36,637 bases of DNA from Streptomyces sp. G-G2 (GCF_030063135.1 NZ_JASISO010000063.1:1-36637), one strand, 5' to 3'. Positions 17,188 through 24,841 are shown, numbered from the stretch's first letter. Numbers and translations are program-made. The notes: generated from the letters alone by a model not told the origin.

Positions 17188-18148
17188 GGGCCTCCCGGCG
17201 GAAGCGGGCTCCCCGGAGCCCCTGGAGGCCCCCGAGGGGCCCAGAGGGCCGCAGGAAGCCCCTCACGAGCCCGGTGGGCCGGGGGGAGCGGGGCCGGCGG
17301 ACCCCGGGGTTCCGGACGCCGACGGGCGGGCGCGGGTGCCCGACGGGCGGTTCACCCTGCGGCTGGCCAACTTCGAGGGTCCCTTCGACCTGCTCCTCCA
17401 GCTGATCTCGCGGCACAAGCTCGACGTCACGGAGGTCTCCCTCTCCCGGGTCACCGACGAGTTCATGGCGCACATCCGTGCGATGGGCCCCGACTGGGAC
17501 CTCGACCAGACCACCGAGTTCCTCGTCGTCGCCGCCACCCTCCTCGATCTCAAGGCCGCCCGGCTGCTGCCGGTCGCCGAGGTGGAGGACGAGGCCGACC
17601 TGGCGCTCCTGGAGGCCCGCGACCTCCTCTTCGCGCGGCTGCTCCAGTACCGCGCGTACAAACGCATCGCCGCGATCTTCGAGGAGCGGGCCGAGAGCGA
17701 GGGAAGGCGCCACCCCCGGACCGTCGGGCTGGAACCGCACCACGCCGAACTGCTGCCCGACGTGGTCATCAGCATCGGCCCCGAGGGCTTCGCGCGGATC
17801 GCCGTCAACGCCATGCGGCCCCGGGCCAGGCCCGAGGTGTACGTCGACCACATCCACGCCCCGCTGGTCAGCGTCCGCGAGCAGGCGGAGGTCGTCGTAC
17901 GGATCCTGCGGGCCCGCGGCGAGGCCACCTTCCAGGAGCTGACCGAGGACACCGCCGACACCCTCACGGTGGTGGCGCGGTTCCTGGCGCTGCTGGAGCT
18001 GTACCGCGAGAAGGTGGTGGTCCTGGACCAGGAGGAGGCCCTGCGGACGCTCACCGTCCGCTGGAGCGGCGGTGAGGGCGGCGCGGAGGGCGCCGCGGCC
18101 GTCAGTGACGAGTTCGACCGGATCGGGGAAGGCACGCGGGATGAGTGA
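17093..18148 (+). CDS. scpA: Segregation and condensation protein A (kleisin)
   Basis: Bridges the SMC heads together with ScpB. Core from about residue 82: GRFTLRLANFEGPFDLLLQL is the diagnostic N-terminal helix start; next come ISRHKLDVTEVSLSRVTDEF, EFLVVAATLLDLKAARLLP, and the C-terminal winged helix with VTE-like ATFQELTEDTADTLTVVARFLALLELYREKVV. The end is acidic. From ATG 17093 it has 351 residues, of which the first 80 are Pro/Gly/Glu-rich. An in-frame GTG at 17336 would give about 270 residues, the usual family size. Neither start has a good ribosome site; the only strong one belongs to ATG 17053 in another frame. It overlaps scpB by 8 nt. Confidence 0.9.
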   Translation: MPPSTAEPGRPARRSLGRGPGRAAPEPAAAPEGLPAEAGSPEPLEAPEGPRGPQEAPHEPGGPGGAGPADPGVPDADGRARVPDGRFTLRLANFEGPFDLLLQLISRHKLDVTEVSLSRVTDEFMAHIRAMGPDWDLDQTTEFLVVAATLLDLKAARLLPVAEVEDEADLALLEARDLLFARLLQYRAYKRIAAIFEERAESEGRRHPRTVGLEPHHAELLPDVVISIGPEGFARIAVNAMRPRARPEVYVDHIHAPLVSVREQAEVVVRILRARGEATFQELTEDTADTLTVVARFLALLELYREKVVVLDQEEALRTLTVRWSGGEGGAEGAAAVSDEFDRIGEGTRDE

Positions 18149-18761
18149 CGTGGGAGAACTGGAGCTGGGGCCCGCGCTGGAGGCCGTACTCATGGTCGTC
18201 GACGAGCCCGCGACGGAGGCGCACCTGGCCAAGGTGCTGGAGCGGACCCCGCGGGAGGTCGCGGCCGCCCTGCGGGAGCTGGCCGACGAGTACACCCGCC
18301 AGAGCCGGGGCTTCGAGCTGCGGCTGATCGCCGGGGGATGGCGCTTCTACACCCGGCCGCAGTACGCGGCGGCCGTGGAGGCCTTCGTGCTGGACGGCCA
18401 GCAGGCCCGCCTCACCCAGGCGGCACTGGAGACCCTGGCCGTCGTCGCGTACCGCCAGCCGGTGAGCCGGTCGAGGGTCTCGGCGGTGCGCGGAGTCAAC
18501 TGTGACGGGGTCATGCGGACCCTCCTGCAGCGCGGTCTGGTGGCCGAGGCGGGGACGGAACCCGAAACAGGTGCGATCCTGTACAGGACGACGAACTACT
18601 TTCTGGAGCGGATGGGCCTGCGCGGCCTGGACGAGCTCCCGGAGCTCGCGCCCTTCCTCCCCGAGGCGGACGCGATCGAAGCCGAGACGCTGGAGGGTGT
18701 GCCGTCGTTCGATCCGGACGCACCGGACACCGATGAAGACGACAAGACGACGGAACTTTGA
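18141..18761 (+). CDS. scpB: Segregation and condensation protein B
   Basis: 206 residues with tandem winged helices; dimer that binds ScpA in the SMC complex. Seen: ALEAVLMVVDEPATEAHLAKVL (first winged helix), GWRFYTRPQYAAAVEAFV, then LTQAALETLAVVAYRQPVSRSRVSAVRG (the family hallmark), LQRGLVAEAG and YRTTNYFLERMGLRGLDELP. The C-terminus is acidic (DPDAPDTDEDDKTTEL). ATG 18141 overlaps the scpA stop by 8 nt, and its own stop overlaps the rluB ATG by one base (TGATG), so scpA-scpB-rluB are translationally coupled. Confidence 0.95.
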   Translation: MSDVGELELGPALEAVLMVVDEPATEAHLAKVLERTPREVAAALRELADEYTRQSRGFELRLIAGGWRFYTRPQYAAAVEAFVLDGQQARLTQAALETLAVVAYRQPVSRSRVSAVRGVNCDGVMRTLLQRGLVAEAGTEPETGAILYRTTNYFLERMGLRGLDELPELAPFLPEADAIEAETLEGVPSFDPDAPDTDEDDKTTEL

Positions 18762-20383
18762 TGCGAAGCAGCGGCAACGGCAACGGCGGCGGTAACAGGA
18801 ACAGCGGCGGCGGTGGAGGCGGACGCGGAGGCTCCCGCGGAGGATCCTCCTCCGGCGGCGGCTACCAGGGCGGCGGCTCCCGCGGGGGCTCCTCCGGCGG
18901 CGGCGCCCGCGGAGGATCCTCCTCCGGCGGCGGCGCCCGCGGCGGCTCCTCCGGCGGCGGCTACCAGGGCGGCGGCAACTCCCGCGGCGGCTCCTCCTCC
19001 GGTGGCGGTTACCAGGGTGGCGGCTCCCGCGGGGGTTCCTCCTCCGGTGGCGGTTACCAGGGCGGTTCCTCCTCCGGCGGTTACCAGGGCGGCGGCAACT
19101 CCCGCGGCGGCTCCTCCTCCGGCGGTTACCAGGGTGGCGGCTCCCGCGGGGGTTCCTCCTCCGGTGGCGGTTACCAGGGCGGCGGCTCCCGTGGGGGCTC
19201 CTCGGGTGGCGGTTACCAGGGCGGTTCCTCCTCGGGCGGTTACCAGGGCGGTTCCTCCTCGGGCGGTTACCAGGGCGGCTCCGACTCGCGCGACCGTGAC
19301 CAGGCGCCCGCGCCCCGGATCCGCAACCCCCGCCCCGAGGAGCGCCGCTACGACGTCGGCCCCGAGGGCGAGCGCAACGGCCGCGGCGGTGCCAAGGCGG
19401 GCGGCGGCGGTGCCCGCGGCGCGGCCGACGCCAACCGCGGCGGCGGTGCCCGCGGCACCTCGGCCCGCGGTGGCGCCAAGGGCGGCCCCAAGACCTCCAG
19501 GACCCCCGGCATCGGCGGCGCGGGCGGCCCGCGCAGCGGCCCCGGCAGCCGCAGCGGCCAGTCCAAGCCGCGCGAGCTGGAGGCGCGGATCGAGGAGCGC
19601 GTGCGCGACCGGTACGCCGACAAGCCCGTGATCAAGACCCCGAAGACCTTCCCGGGTGCCGAGGAGGAGGGCGAGCGCCTGCAGAAGGTACTGGCCCGCG
19701 CGGGCATGGGTTCGCGCCGCGCCTGCGAGGAGCTGATCCAGCAGTCCCGCGTCGAGGTCAACGGCGAGATCGTGCTGGAGCAGGGCAAGCGCGTCCAGCC
19801 GTCGGACGAGATCAAGGTGGACGGCCTGACCGTCGCCACCCAGTCGTACCTGTTCTTCGCGCTGAACAAGCCCGCGGGCGTCGTCTCCACGATGGAGGAC
19901 CCGGACGGCCGTCAGTGCCTCGGCGACTACGTCAGCAACCGTGAGACGCGTCTCTTCCACGTCGGCCGGCTCGACACCGAGACGGAGGGCATCATCCTCC
20001 TCACCAACCACGGTGAGCTGGCCCACCGCCTCACGCACCCGAAGTACGGCGTGAAGAAGACGTACGTCGCCGCCATCACCGGCCCGCTGCCCCGCGAGAT
20101 CGGCAAGCGCCTCAAGGACGGCATCGAGCTGGAGGACGGCTACGCCCGCGCCGACCACTTCCGCGTCCTCGACCAGCTCGGCAAGAACTACCTGGTCGAG
20201 GTGACCCTCCACGAGGGCCGCAAGCACATCGTCCGCCGCATGATGGCGGAGGCGGGCTTCCCGGTGGAGAAGCTCGTCCGGACCGCCTTCGGTCCGATCG
20301 AGCTGGGTGACCAGAAGTCCGGCTGGCTGCGCCGCCTGACCAACACCGAGGTTGGCATGCTCATGCGCGAGGTCGGCCTGTAG
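18761..20383 (+). CDS. RluB/RsuA-type rRNA pseudouridine synthase with long GYQGG-repeat tail
   Basis: 540 residues. The C-terminal half is a normal enzyme: S4 RNA-binding domain (about 303-350, GERLQKVLARAGMGSRRACE), then the synthase domain with FALNKPAGVVSTM, catalytic Asp405 in GRLDTETEG, and EGRKHIVRRMM. It should make pseudouridine in 23S or 16S rRNA. The first 295 residues are intrinsically disordered. Residues about 10-175 are Gly/Ser/Tyr/Gln/Arg repeats, with ten YQGG units and many SRGGSS and SSSGG blocks. A Gly/Ala/Arg-rich linker follows. Homologues usually have much shorter tails. ATG 18761 overlaps the scpB stop. Ends in a clear terminator. Confidence 0.92.
   Translation: MRSSGNGNGGGNRNSGGGGGGRGGSRGGSSSGGGYQGGGSRGGSSGGGARGGSSSGGGARGGSSGGGYQGGGNSRGGSSSGGGYQGGGSRGGSSSGGGYQGGSSSGGYQGGGNSRGGSSSGGYQGGGSRGGSSSGGGYQGGGSRGGSSGGGYQGGSSSGGYQGGSSSGGYQGGSDSRDRDQAPAPRIRNPRPEERRYDVGPEGERNGRGGAKAGGGGARGAADANRGGGARGTSARGGAKGGPKTSRTPGIGGAGGPRSGPGSRSGQSKPRELEARIEERVRDRYADKPVIKTPKTFPGAEEEGERLQKVLARAGMGSRRACEELIQQSRVEVNGEIVLEQGKRVQPSDEIKVDGLTVATQSYLFFALNKPAGVVSTMEDPDGRQCLGDYVSNRETRLFHVGRLDTETEGIILLTNHGELAHRLTHPKYGVKKTYVAAITGPLPREIGKRLKDGIELEDGYARADHFRVLDQLGKNYLVEVTLHEGRKHIVRRMMAEAGFPVEKLVRTAFGPIELGDQKSGWLRRLTNTEVGMLMREVGL
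18841..19280 (+). repeat. Coding minisatellite-like repeat (GGYQGG/SRGGSSSGG)
   Basis: Degenerate tandem repeats with units of about 24-45 bp built from GGCGGTTACCAGGGCGG and TCCCGCGGGGGCTCCTCC. The same protein motif is written with both GGT/GGC and TCC/TCG codons, so repeats have expanded and drifted. All are in frame with the pseudouridine synthase. Copy number may differ between strains. Confidence 0.85.
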
Positions 20384-20400
20384 TCGGTCCCCTCGCTTGG

Positions 20401-20435
20401 AAAAGCCCGCGACGCCCTCGGCGCCGCGGGCTTTT
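20401..20435 (+). terminator. scpA-scpB-rluB operon terminator
   Basis: AAAAGCCCGCG (20401-20411) pairs with CGCGGGCTTTT (20425-20435), with extra CGCC/GGCG pairing inside. It is a classic intrinsic terminator with flanking A and T runs, rare in this window, 17 nt after the stop. Confidence 0.93.
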
Positions 20436-20438
20436 CGC

Positions 20439-20468
20439 TTGCCCGACGGGACCCTCCGCCTTTATAGT
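20439..20468 (+). promoter_or_regulatory. Promoter of the NAD operon
   Basis: TTGCCC (20439-20444), an 18-nt spacer, TATAGT (20463-20468). The -10 box lies inside the left arm of the palindromic operator, so repressor binding would block RNA polymerase. Start of transcription is expected near 20475. Confidence 0.55.
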
Positions 20469-20483
20469 CAGGGTGACTATAAA
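20461..20483. promoter_or_regulatory. Predicted NrtR operator
   Basis: Perfect palindrome of two 10-bp arms, TTTATAGTCA (20461-20470) and TGACTATAAA (20474-20483), around GGG. It is AT-rich in a GC-rich genome, lies 18 nt before the pnuC start, and its TATAGT/ACTATA half-sites resemble those described for NrtR-family repressors. The nrtR gene is third in the operon, so this predicts autoregulation. I saw no second copy in the window. Confidence 0.8.
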
Positions 20484-20501
20484 GAGAGCGGGGGGTCCGT
20501 C

Positions 20502-21101
20502 ATGAGCTGGACCGAGGTACTCGGCTTCGCCACCGGCGCCCTGTGCGTCTGGCTGGTGGCCCGGCAGCACGTCGCCAACTGGCCGATCGGCATCGCCAAC
20601 AACATCTTCTTCATCGTGCTCTTCGCCCAGGCGGGCCTCTACGCCGACGCCGGGCTCCAGATCGTCTTCATCGCCCTCGCCGCCTACGGCTGGTGGTCCT
20701 GGACCCACGGGGGTGGACCAGGAGCCGCCGGGGCCCTGCCGGTGCGCCGCACCACGCGCGCCGAATGGGCCTGGCTGGCCGCGGCGGGGGTGGTGGGGAC
20801 CCTCGGGCTCACCCTGCTGCTCGACCGGGTCAGCGACTCCACCGTCCCGTTCTGGGACGCGCTCACCACCGCCCTCTCGCTCATGGCCACCTACGGCCAG
20901 TGCCGCAAGCTCGTCGAGTCCTGGTGGCTGTGGATCGCGGCCGACCTCGTCTACATCCCGCTGTACGCGTACAAGGGGCTGTACCTGACCTCCGCGCTGT
21001 ACGTCGGCTTCCTCGCCCTGTGCGTGGCGGGCCTGGTCGGCTGGCGCCGCACCCTGGCCGCGCCCGGCGCCCGTACCGAGACCGCGGGAGCGACGGCATG
21101 A
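20502..21101 (+). CDS. pnuC: Nicotinamide riboside transporter PnuC
   Basis: 199-residue integral membrane protein of about seven helices that brings nicotinamide riboside into the cell by facilitated diffusion. Family marks: NWPIGIANNIFFIVLF, AAYGWWSWTHGG (the W-x-x-W region), and ESWWLWIAADLVYIPLYAYKG followed by LTSALYVGFLALCV. ATG 20502 follows a GGGGGG ribosome site. First gene of the operon; its stop overlaps the nadR start (ATGA, 21098-21101). Trapping of the substrate depends on phosphorylation by NadR, encoded next. Confidence 0.93.
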   Translation: MSWTEVLGFATGALCVWLVARQHVANWPIGIANNIFFIVLFAQAGLYADAGLQIVFIALAAYGWWSWTHGGGPGAAGALPVRRTTRAEWAWLAAAGVVGTLGLTLLLDRVSDSTVPFWDALTTALSLMATYGQCRKLVESWWLWIAADLVYIPLYAYKGLYLTSALYVGFLALCVAGLVGWRRTLAAPGARTETAGATA

Positions 21102-22282
21102 CGGCGTACGCGCAAGGCGCCGGACGGCGCTACGGGCACGGGCTGGTGCTCGGGAAGTTCTACCCGCCGCACGCGGGGCACCACCACCTCGTACGGACCG
21201 CCCAGGCCCGGTGCGAACGGCTGACCGTCCTGGTCTGCGCGGCCTCCGTCGAATCGGTACCGCTCGCCGACCGGGTCGCCTGGATGCGCGAGGCGCACCC
21301 CGGGGCGCGGGTGGTGGGCGCGGTGGACGACATCCCCGTGGACCTGTACGACCCGGCCGTCTGGGAGGCCCACATGGCCGTCTTCCGGGGCGCGGTCGGC
21401 GAACCGGTCGACGCCGTCTTCACCTCCGAGGAGTACGGCGCCGAACTGGCCCGCCGCTTCGGCGCCGAGGAGGTCCTCGTCGACCCCGCCCGCACCCTCT
21501 TCCCGGTGTCCGGGACGGCCGTACGCGCCGACCCCGTCGGCTCCTGGGAGTTCCTCGGCCCGGGCGTCCGGGCGGCCCTCGCCCGCCGGGTCGTCGTGCT
21601 CGGCGCCGAGTCCACCGGCACCACCACCCTCTCCCGGGCCCTTGCCGCGCACTACCGGCGCCGGGGCGGGATCTGGGCGGGGACGGGCTGGGTCGCCGAG
21701 TACGGGCGCACCTACAGCGAGGAGAAACTGGCGGCCCTGCGCGCCGCGGATCCGGCGGCGGACTGGGCCGACGCGGAGTTCGCCTCCGCGGAGTTCCCGC
21801 TGATCGCCCGCCGCCAGGACGCCGACGAGGAAGCGGCGGCCCGGACCGGCTCACCGGTGCTGTTCTGCGACACCGATTCCTTCGCCACCGGGGTCTGGCA
21901 CGAGCGCTACACGGGCGAGCGCAGTGAAGAGGTCGAGAAGATCGCCGCGGCCGGCCCCCGGCGGGACCTGTACCTGCTCACCGACCACGAGGACGTCCCC
22001 TTCGAGGACGACGGCCTGCGCGACGGGCCCCGGCTGCGCCCCTGGATGACCGGCCGGTTCCACGAGGAACTCACGCGCACCGGGAAGCGTTTCCTGGTCG
22101 TCGGCGGGGACCGGGAGGAACGGCTGAAGACGGCGGTCGCTGCGGTGGACGAACTCCTCGCGGAGGGCTGGCACTTCGCGGACCCGCTGCCCGAGAACCC
22201 GCTGCCCGCGGACCCACTGCCCGCGGACCCGCTGCCCGCGACTCGCCCGCCTGACCACGCGCGCGTCGCGGAGCGCCGGTGA
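21098..22282 (+). CDS. nadR: NadR-like bifunctional NMN adenylyltransferase / nicotinamide riboside kinase
   Basis: 394 residues. N-terminal nucleotidyltransferase domain: GKFYPPHAGHHHLV with the HxGH motif at 25-28, and PVSGTAVRADP as the ISSTxxR-like signature. C-terminal kinase domain: VVVLGAESTGTTTLSRAL, then WVAEYGRTYSEEKL, a CDTDSFATGVWHERY segment, and LYLLTDHEDVPFEDDGLRDG. Together these would convert imported riboside to NMN and then NAD. The P-loop (169-176, GAESTGTT) has Thr175 where Lys is expected, so kinase activity is uncertain. Lacks the N-terminal HTH of enteric NadR. The last 30 residues contain Pro-rich repeats (NPLPADPLPADPLPA). Overlaps both neighbours by 4 nt. Confidence 0.9.
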   Translation: MTAYAQGAGRRYGHGLVLGKFYPPHAGHHHLVRTAQARCERLTVLVCAASVESVPLADRVAWMREAHPGARVVGAVDDIPVDLYDPAVWEAHMAVFRGAVGEPVDAVFTSEEYGAELARRFGAEEVLVDPARTLFPVSGTAVRADPVGSWEFLGPGVRAALARRVVVLGAESTGTTTLSRALAAHYRRRGGIWAGTGWVAEYGRTYSEEKLAALRAADPAADWADAEFASAEFPLIARRQDADEEAAARTGSPVLFCDTDSFATGVWHERYTGERSEEVEKIAAAGPRRDLYLLTDHEDVPFEDDGLRDGPRLRPWMTGRFHEELTRTGKRFLVVGGDREERLKTAVAAVDELLAEGWHFADPLPENPLPADPLPADPLPATRPPDHARVAERR

Positions 22283-23034
22283 GCGCGCCGAAGCCCGAGG
22301 GGTACGACCCGTCCGCCTTCGAGCCCTTCGCCGTCACCGCGGACCTCGCCGTGTTCACCGTAAGGGCCGGCCTGCTGCACGTCCTGCTGATCCGGCGCGG
22401 CCAGGAACCCTATGCGGGGCACTGGGCGCTGCCCGGCGGATTCGTACTGCCCCGCGAGTCCGCCGAGAGAGCCGCGCGCCGCGAACTCGCCGAGGAGACC
22501 GGGCTGTCCGGGGCGCTGGTCGAGGGCCTGCACCTGGAGCAGCTGCGGACCTACAGCGAACCGGACCGCGACCCGAGGATGCGGGTCGTCTCGGTCGCCT
22601 TCGCCGCACTGGTCCCGGACCTGCCCGAACCCGCCGAGGCGGGCGGCGGGGACGCGGACCGCGCGCGCTGGGTGCCGGTGACGGAAGCCGTCCGAACGGC
22701 CGGGGCCCTCGCCTTCGACCACGCGCTGATCCTGGCCGACGCCCGCGAACGGGTCGGCGCGAAGCTGGAGTACACCTGCCTGGCCACCGCCTTCTGCCCG
22801 CCGGAGTTCACCCTCGGGGAACTCCAGGGCGTCTACGAGACCGTCTGGGACACCACCCTGGACCGCCCCAACTTCCGCCGCAAGGTGCTCGCCACCCCCG
22901 GCTTCGTCGACGCGGTACCGGGCGCCGCCCGGCTCACCGGCGGCCGCGGCAAACCGGCCGCGCTCTACCGGGCCGGACCGGCGACCGCCCTCCACCCACC
23001 CCTGCTGCGACCCTCGGAAGGACACTCACGATGA
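22279..23034 (+). CDS. nrtR: NrtR-type Nudix transcriptional regulator of NAD metabolism
   Basis: 251 residues. Nudix domain (about 15-150) with a complete box: GGFVLPRESAERAARREL followed by AEETG, fitting G-x5-E-x7-RE-U-x-EE-x-G. This keeps the catalytic glutamates, so some hydrolase activity is possible. C-terminal winged helix (about 175-240) has the NrtR pattern EFTLGELQGVYETVWDTTLD, RPNFRRKVL and GKPAALYRAGP. Family members bind palindromes upstream of NAD genes and are released by ADP-ribose or related ligands. The palindrome at 20461-20483 is the likely site. GTG 22279 overlaps the nadR stop; its own stop overlaps draG. Confidence 0.92.
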   Translation: MSAPKPEGYDPSAFEPFAVTADLAVFTVRAGLLHVLLIRRGQEPYAGHWALPGGFVLPRESAERAARRELAEETGLSGALVEGLHLEQLRTYSEPDRDPRMRVVSVAFAALVPDLPEPAEAGGGDADRARWVPVTEAVRTAGALAFDHALILADARERVGAKLEYTCLATAFCPPEFTLGELQGVYETVWDTTLDRPNFRRKVLATPGFVDAVPGAARLTGGRGKPAALYRAGPATALHPPLLRPSEGHSR

Positions 23035-24050
23035 CCACCACCAGGAAACGGGCGGCCACGGGCGCCATGATGGGCCTGGCCCTCGGGGACGCGCTGGGCT
23101 TTCCGACGGAGTTCAACGACGTACCGTCGATCCTCGCCAAGACCGGCCCCTGGCGGGAGATGGAGCTGCCCCGCCCGGCCATCGTCACCGACGACACCCA
23201 GATGACGCTGGCCCTGTCCCGCGGGATACGGACGGCCGCCGGGCGCGGCCGCATCGGCCCGCTGCGGCTCGCGGGCCCGGTCCGCGAGGAGTTCGTCGAG
23301 TGGTGGCGCTCGCCCGAGAACAACCGCGCCCCGGGCCGCACGTGCATGGTCGCCTGCCAGCTGCTGAAGACCCCCGAGCGGGACTGGCGCGACGCCAGCC
23401 AGCTCGGGTCGAAGGGCTGCGGGGCGAACATGCGGGTGGTGCCGGTGGGGCTCGTACCGGACTGGACCGAGGAGGAACGGGCGGGCGCGGCCCAGCTCCA
23501 GTCGGCCCTCACCCACGGCCACCCGACCGCCCTGGCGGCCTCCGACCTCACCGCACGGGCCGTGTACCTGCTCGCGCGGGGCGCCGAGGTGACGGGCCTG
23601 GTCGGGCAGTTGCGCTCGTACGCCCTGGAGAACCGCACCCGCTACCACGAGCGGTGGCTGGGCGACCTGTGGACGCGGACCCCGTCCGACGCGTCGGCCG
23701 AGTCCTTCATCGCGCGGGGCTGGGACGAGTGCCTGGCCGTCCTGGACCGGCTGTCGGCCGCCCTGCGCGAGCCCTCCCCGGAGACGGACCCCTGCCTGAC
23801 CACCGGGGACGGCTGGATCGCCGAGGAGGCCCTGGCCACCGCCCTGCACTGCTTCCTGCTCTTCCCCGAGGACCCGCTGACCGTCCTGCGCCGGGCCGCC
23901 TGCACGGCGGGCGACTCGGACTCCATCGCCTGCCTGGCGGGCGCCTTCGCGGGCGCCCACCTCGGGGCGGACGTCTGGCCGCGTGCGTGGGAGGGTCGGA
24001 TCGAGTACCGGGAGGAACTCCTGGCGTTCGGCGCCCTCTGGGACGCCTGA
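23031..24050 (+). CDS. ADP-ribosylglycohydrolase (DraG family)
   Basis: 339 residues, all-helical di-metal enzyme that removes ADP-ribose from proteins or other acceptors. Metal-binding motifs: GALLGLALGD-like GAMMGLALGDALGFPTE, TDDTQMTLAL (53-62) and GDSDSIACLAGAFAGA with Asp295 and Asp297. In the last motif a Ser stands where many have Thr. A GCGANMRVVPVGL segment matches the substrate loop. ATG 23031 has GGAAGGA upstream and overlaps the nrtR stop by 4 nt. Being last in an NrtR operon suggests a role in recycling ADP-ribose groups. The acceptor is unknown. It ends 2 nt before the convergent nucleotidyltransferase gene. Confidence 0.92.
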   Translation: MTTTRKRAATGAMMGLALGDALGFPTEFNDVPSILAKTGPWREMELPRPAIVTDDTQMTLALSRGIRTAAGRGRIGPLRLAGPVREEFVEWWRSPENNRAPGRTCMVACQLLKTPERDWRDASQLGSKGCGANMRVVPVGLVPDWTEEERAGAAQLQSALTHGHPTALAASDLTARAVYLLARGAEVTGLVGQLRSYALENRTRYHERWLGDLWTRTPSDASAESFIARGWDECLAVLDRLSAALREPSPETDPCLTTGDGWIAEEALATALHCFLLFPEDPLTVLRRAACTAGDSDSIACLAGAFAGAHLGADVWPRAWEGRIEYREELLAFGALWDA

Positions 24051-24052
24051 GG

Positions 24053-24754
24053 TCAGCCCGCTGAGGCGCGGCGGGCGCGGATCAGGAAGTCCTCGACGCG
24101 GCGGCGGTCCGGCTCCGCCGGGAGCGCGGTGGTGGCCAGGGCCGCCTGCGCCTGCGCCGCCATCCGGGCCATCCGGGCGTCCACCTCCGGCCAGCCGACC
24201 TCGCCGCGCTTGACGGCCAGGAGCTCCTTGCGGCGCTCGCCCACGTCGATCGTCAGACGGCCGGTGCGGAGCAGGTCGACGCAGGACCCGAACAGGCGCA
24301 GCAGGTGCATCGCGTGCTTCCAGCGCGGGGCGCCGTGGAGGCGGACGTCCGCGTCGAGTTTCGCGCGCTGGGAGATGGCGTAGCGGGTGAAAGTGGCGTG
24401 GGCGCGGCGGGACAGGAACGCCCCGCGCAGGGACAGCAGTTCCTCGCCCACCGGGCTCAGCCGCTCCACCAGCGGGGAGTGCAGGCACTCCAGGGCGTTG
24501 GGGTTGGCGCGCAGGGCCAGTTCGCAGAACCGCTCCAGCTCCCAGGAGAACTCCTCCTCCCGGGGCCCCTCCACATGGGTGGGCGGCTTCTCGAACCGCC
24601 AGAACAGCGGAGCCGGGGCGAGGTAGACACCGCGCCGGTCGGTGTCGCTCGCCCCGGTCGCGAGACCGAACGCCCGCGATCCCATCACGCACGCGTAGAC
24701 CGTGTGTTCGCGTACCAGCGTCAGGTCGTCCACCGGCGTCAGATCGTCGTCCAT
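24053..24754 (-). CDS. YcgL/RlaP-like nucleotidyltransferase (COG3541 type)
   Basis: 233 residues of the polymerase-beta nucleotidyltransferase fold. Active-site signature GSRAFGLATGASDTDRRG (25-42): GS loop and paired Asp37/Asp39. Next come YLAPAPLFWRF, a helical region with NPNALECLHS, and YAISQRAKLD, KHAMHLLRL, typical of the COG3541 group. This group has been proposed to act on RNA ends in repair contexts; that is family knowledge and not shown here. Convergent with draG, with only 2 nt between stop codons. No Shine-Dalgarno before ATG 24754, but TACGCT lies 6 nt upstream (minus, 24766-24761), suggesting a leaderless message. Confidence 0.8.
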   Translation of the reverse strand: MDDDLTPVDDLTLVREHTVYACVMGSRAFGLATGASDTDRRGVYLAPAPLFWRFEKPPTHVEGPREEEFSWELERFCELALRANPNALECLHSPLVERLSPVGEELLSLRGAFLSRRAHATFTRYAISQRAKLDADVRLHGAPRWKHAMHLLRLFGSCVDLLRTGRLTIDVGERRKELLAVKRGEVGWPEVDARMARMAAQAQAALATTALPAEPDRRRVEDFLIRARRASAG

Positions 24755-24760
24755 CGCCGC

Positions 24761-24766
24761 AGCGTA
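24761..24766 (-). promoter_or_regulatory. Possible -10 box of a leaderless nucleotidyltransferase transcript
   Basis: TACGCT on the minus strand, 6 nt before the ATG. No clear -35 box. Confidence 0.35.
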
Positions 24767-24841
24767 GGCGGGTGGCGGCCCGCCGCGCGAAGAGATTTAC
24801 GGGCGTACGGCCCGGGGCGCGGCCCGGGGCGCGGCCCCCGG

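Noticed and set aside
18841..19280. Regularly spaced repeats that might suggest CRISPR
   Set aside because: Units are coding, of variable length, without unique spacers and stay in frame with the enzyme.
18596..20227. A 543-codon antisense frame over rluB, rich in GTALVTA repeats
   Set aside because: It is the reverse reading of the GYQGG repeat; the sense frame has intact S4 and catalytic motifs.
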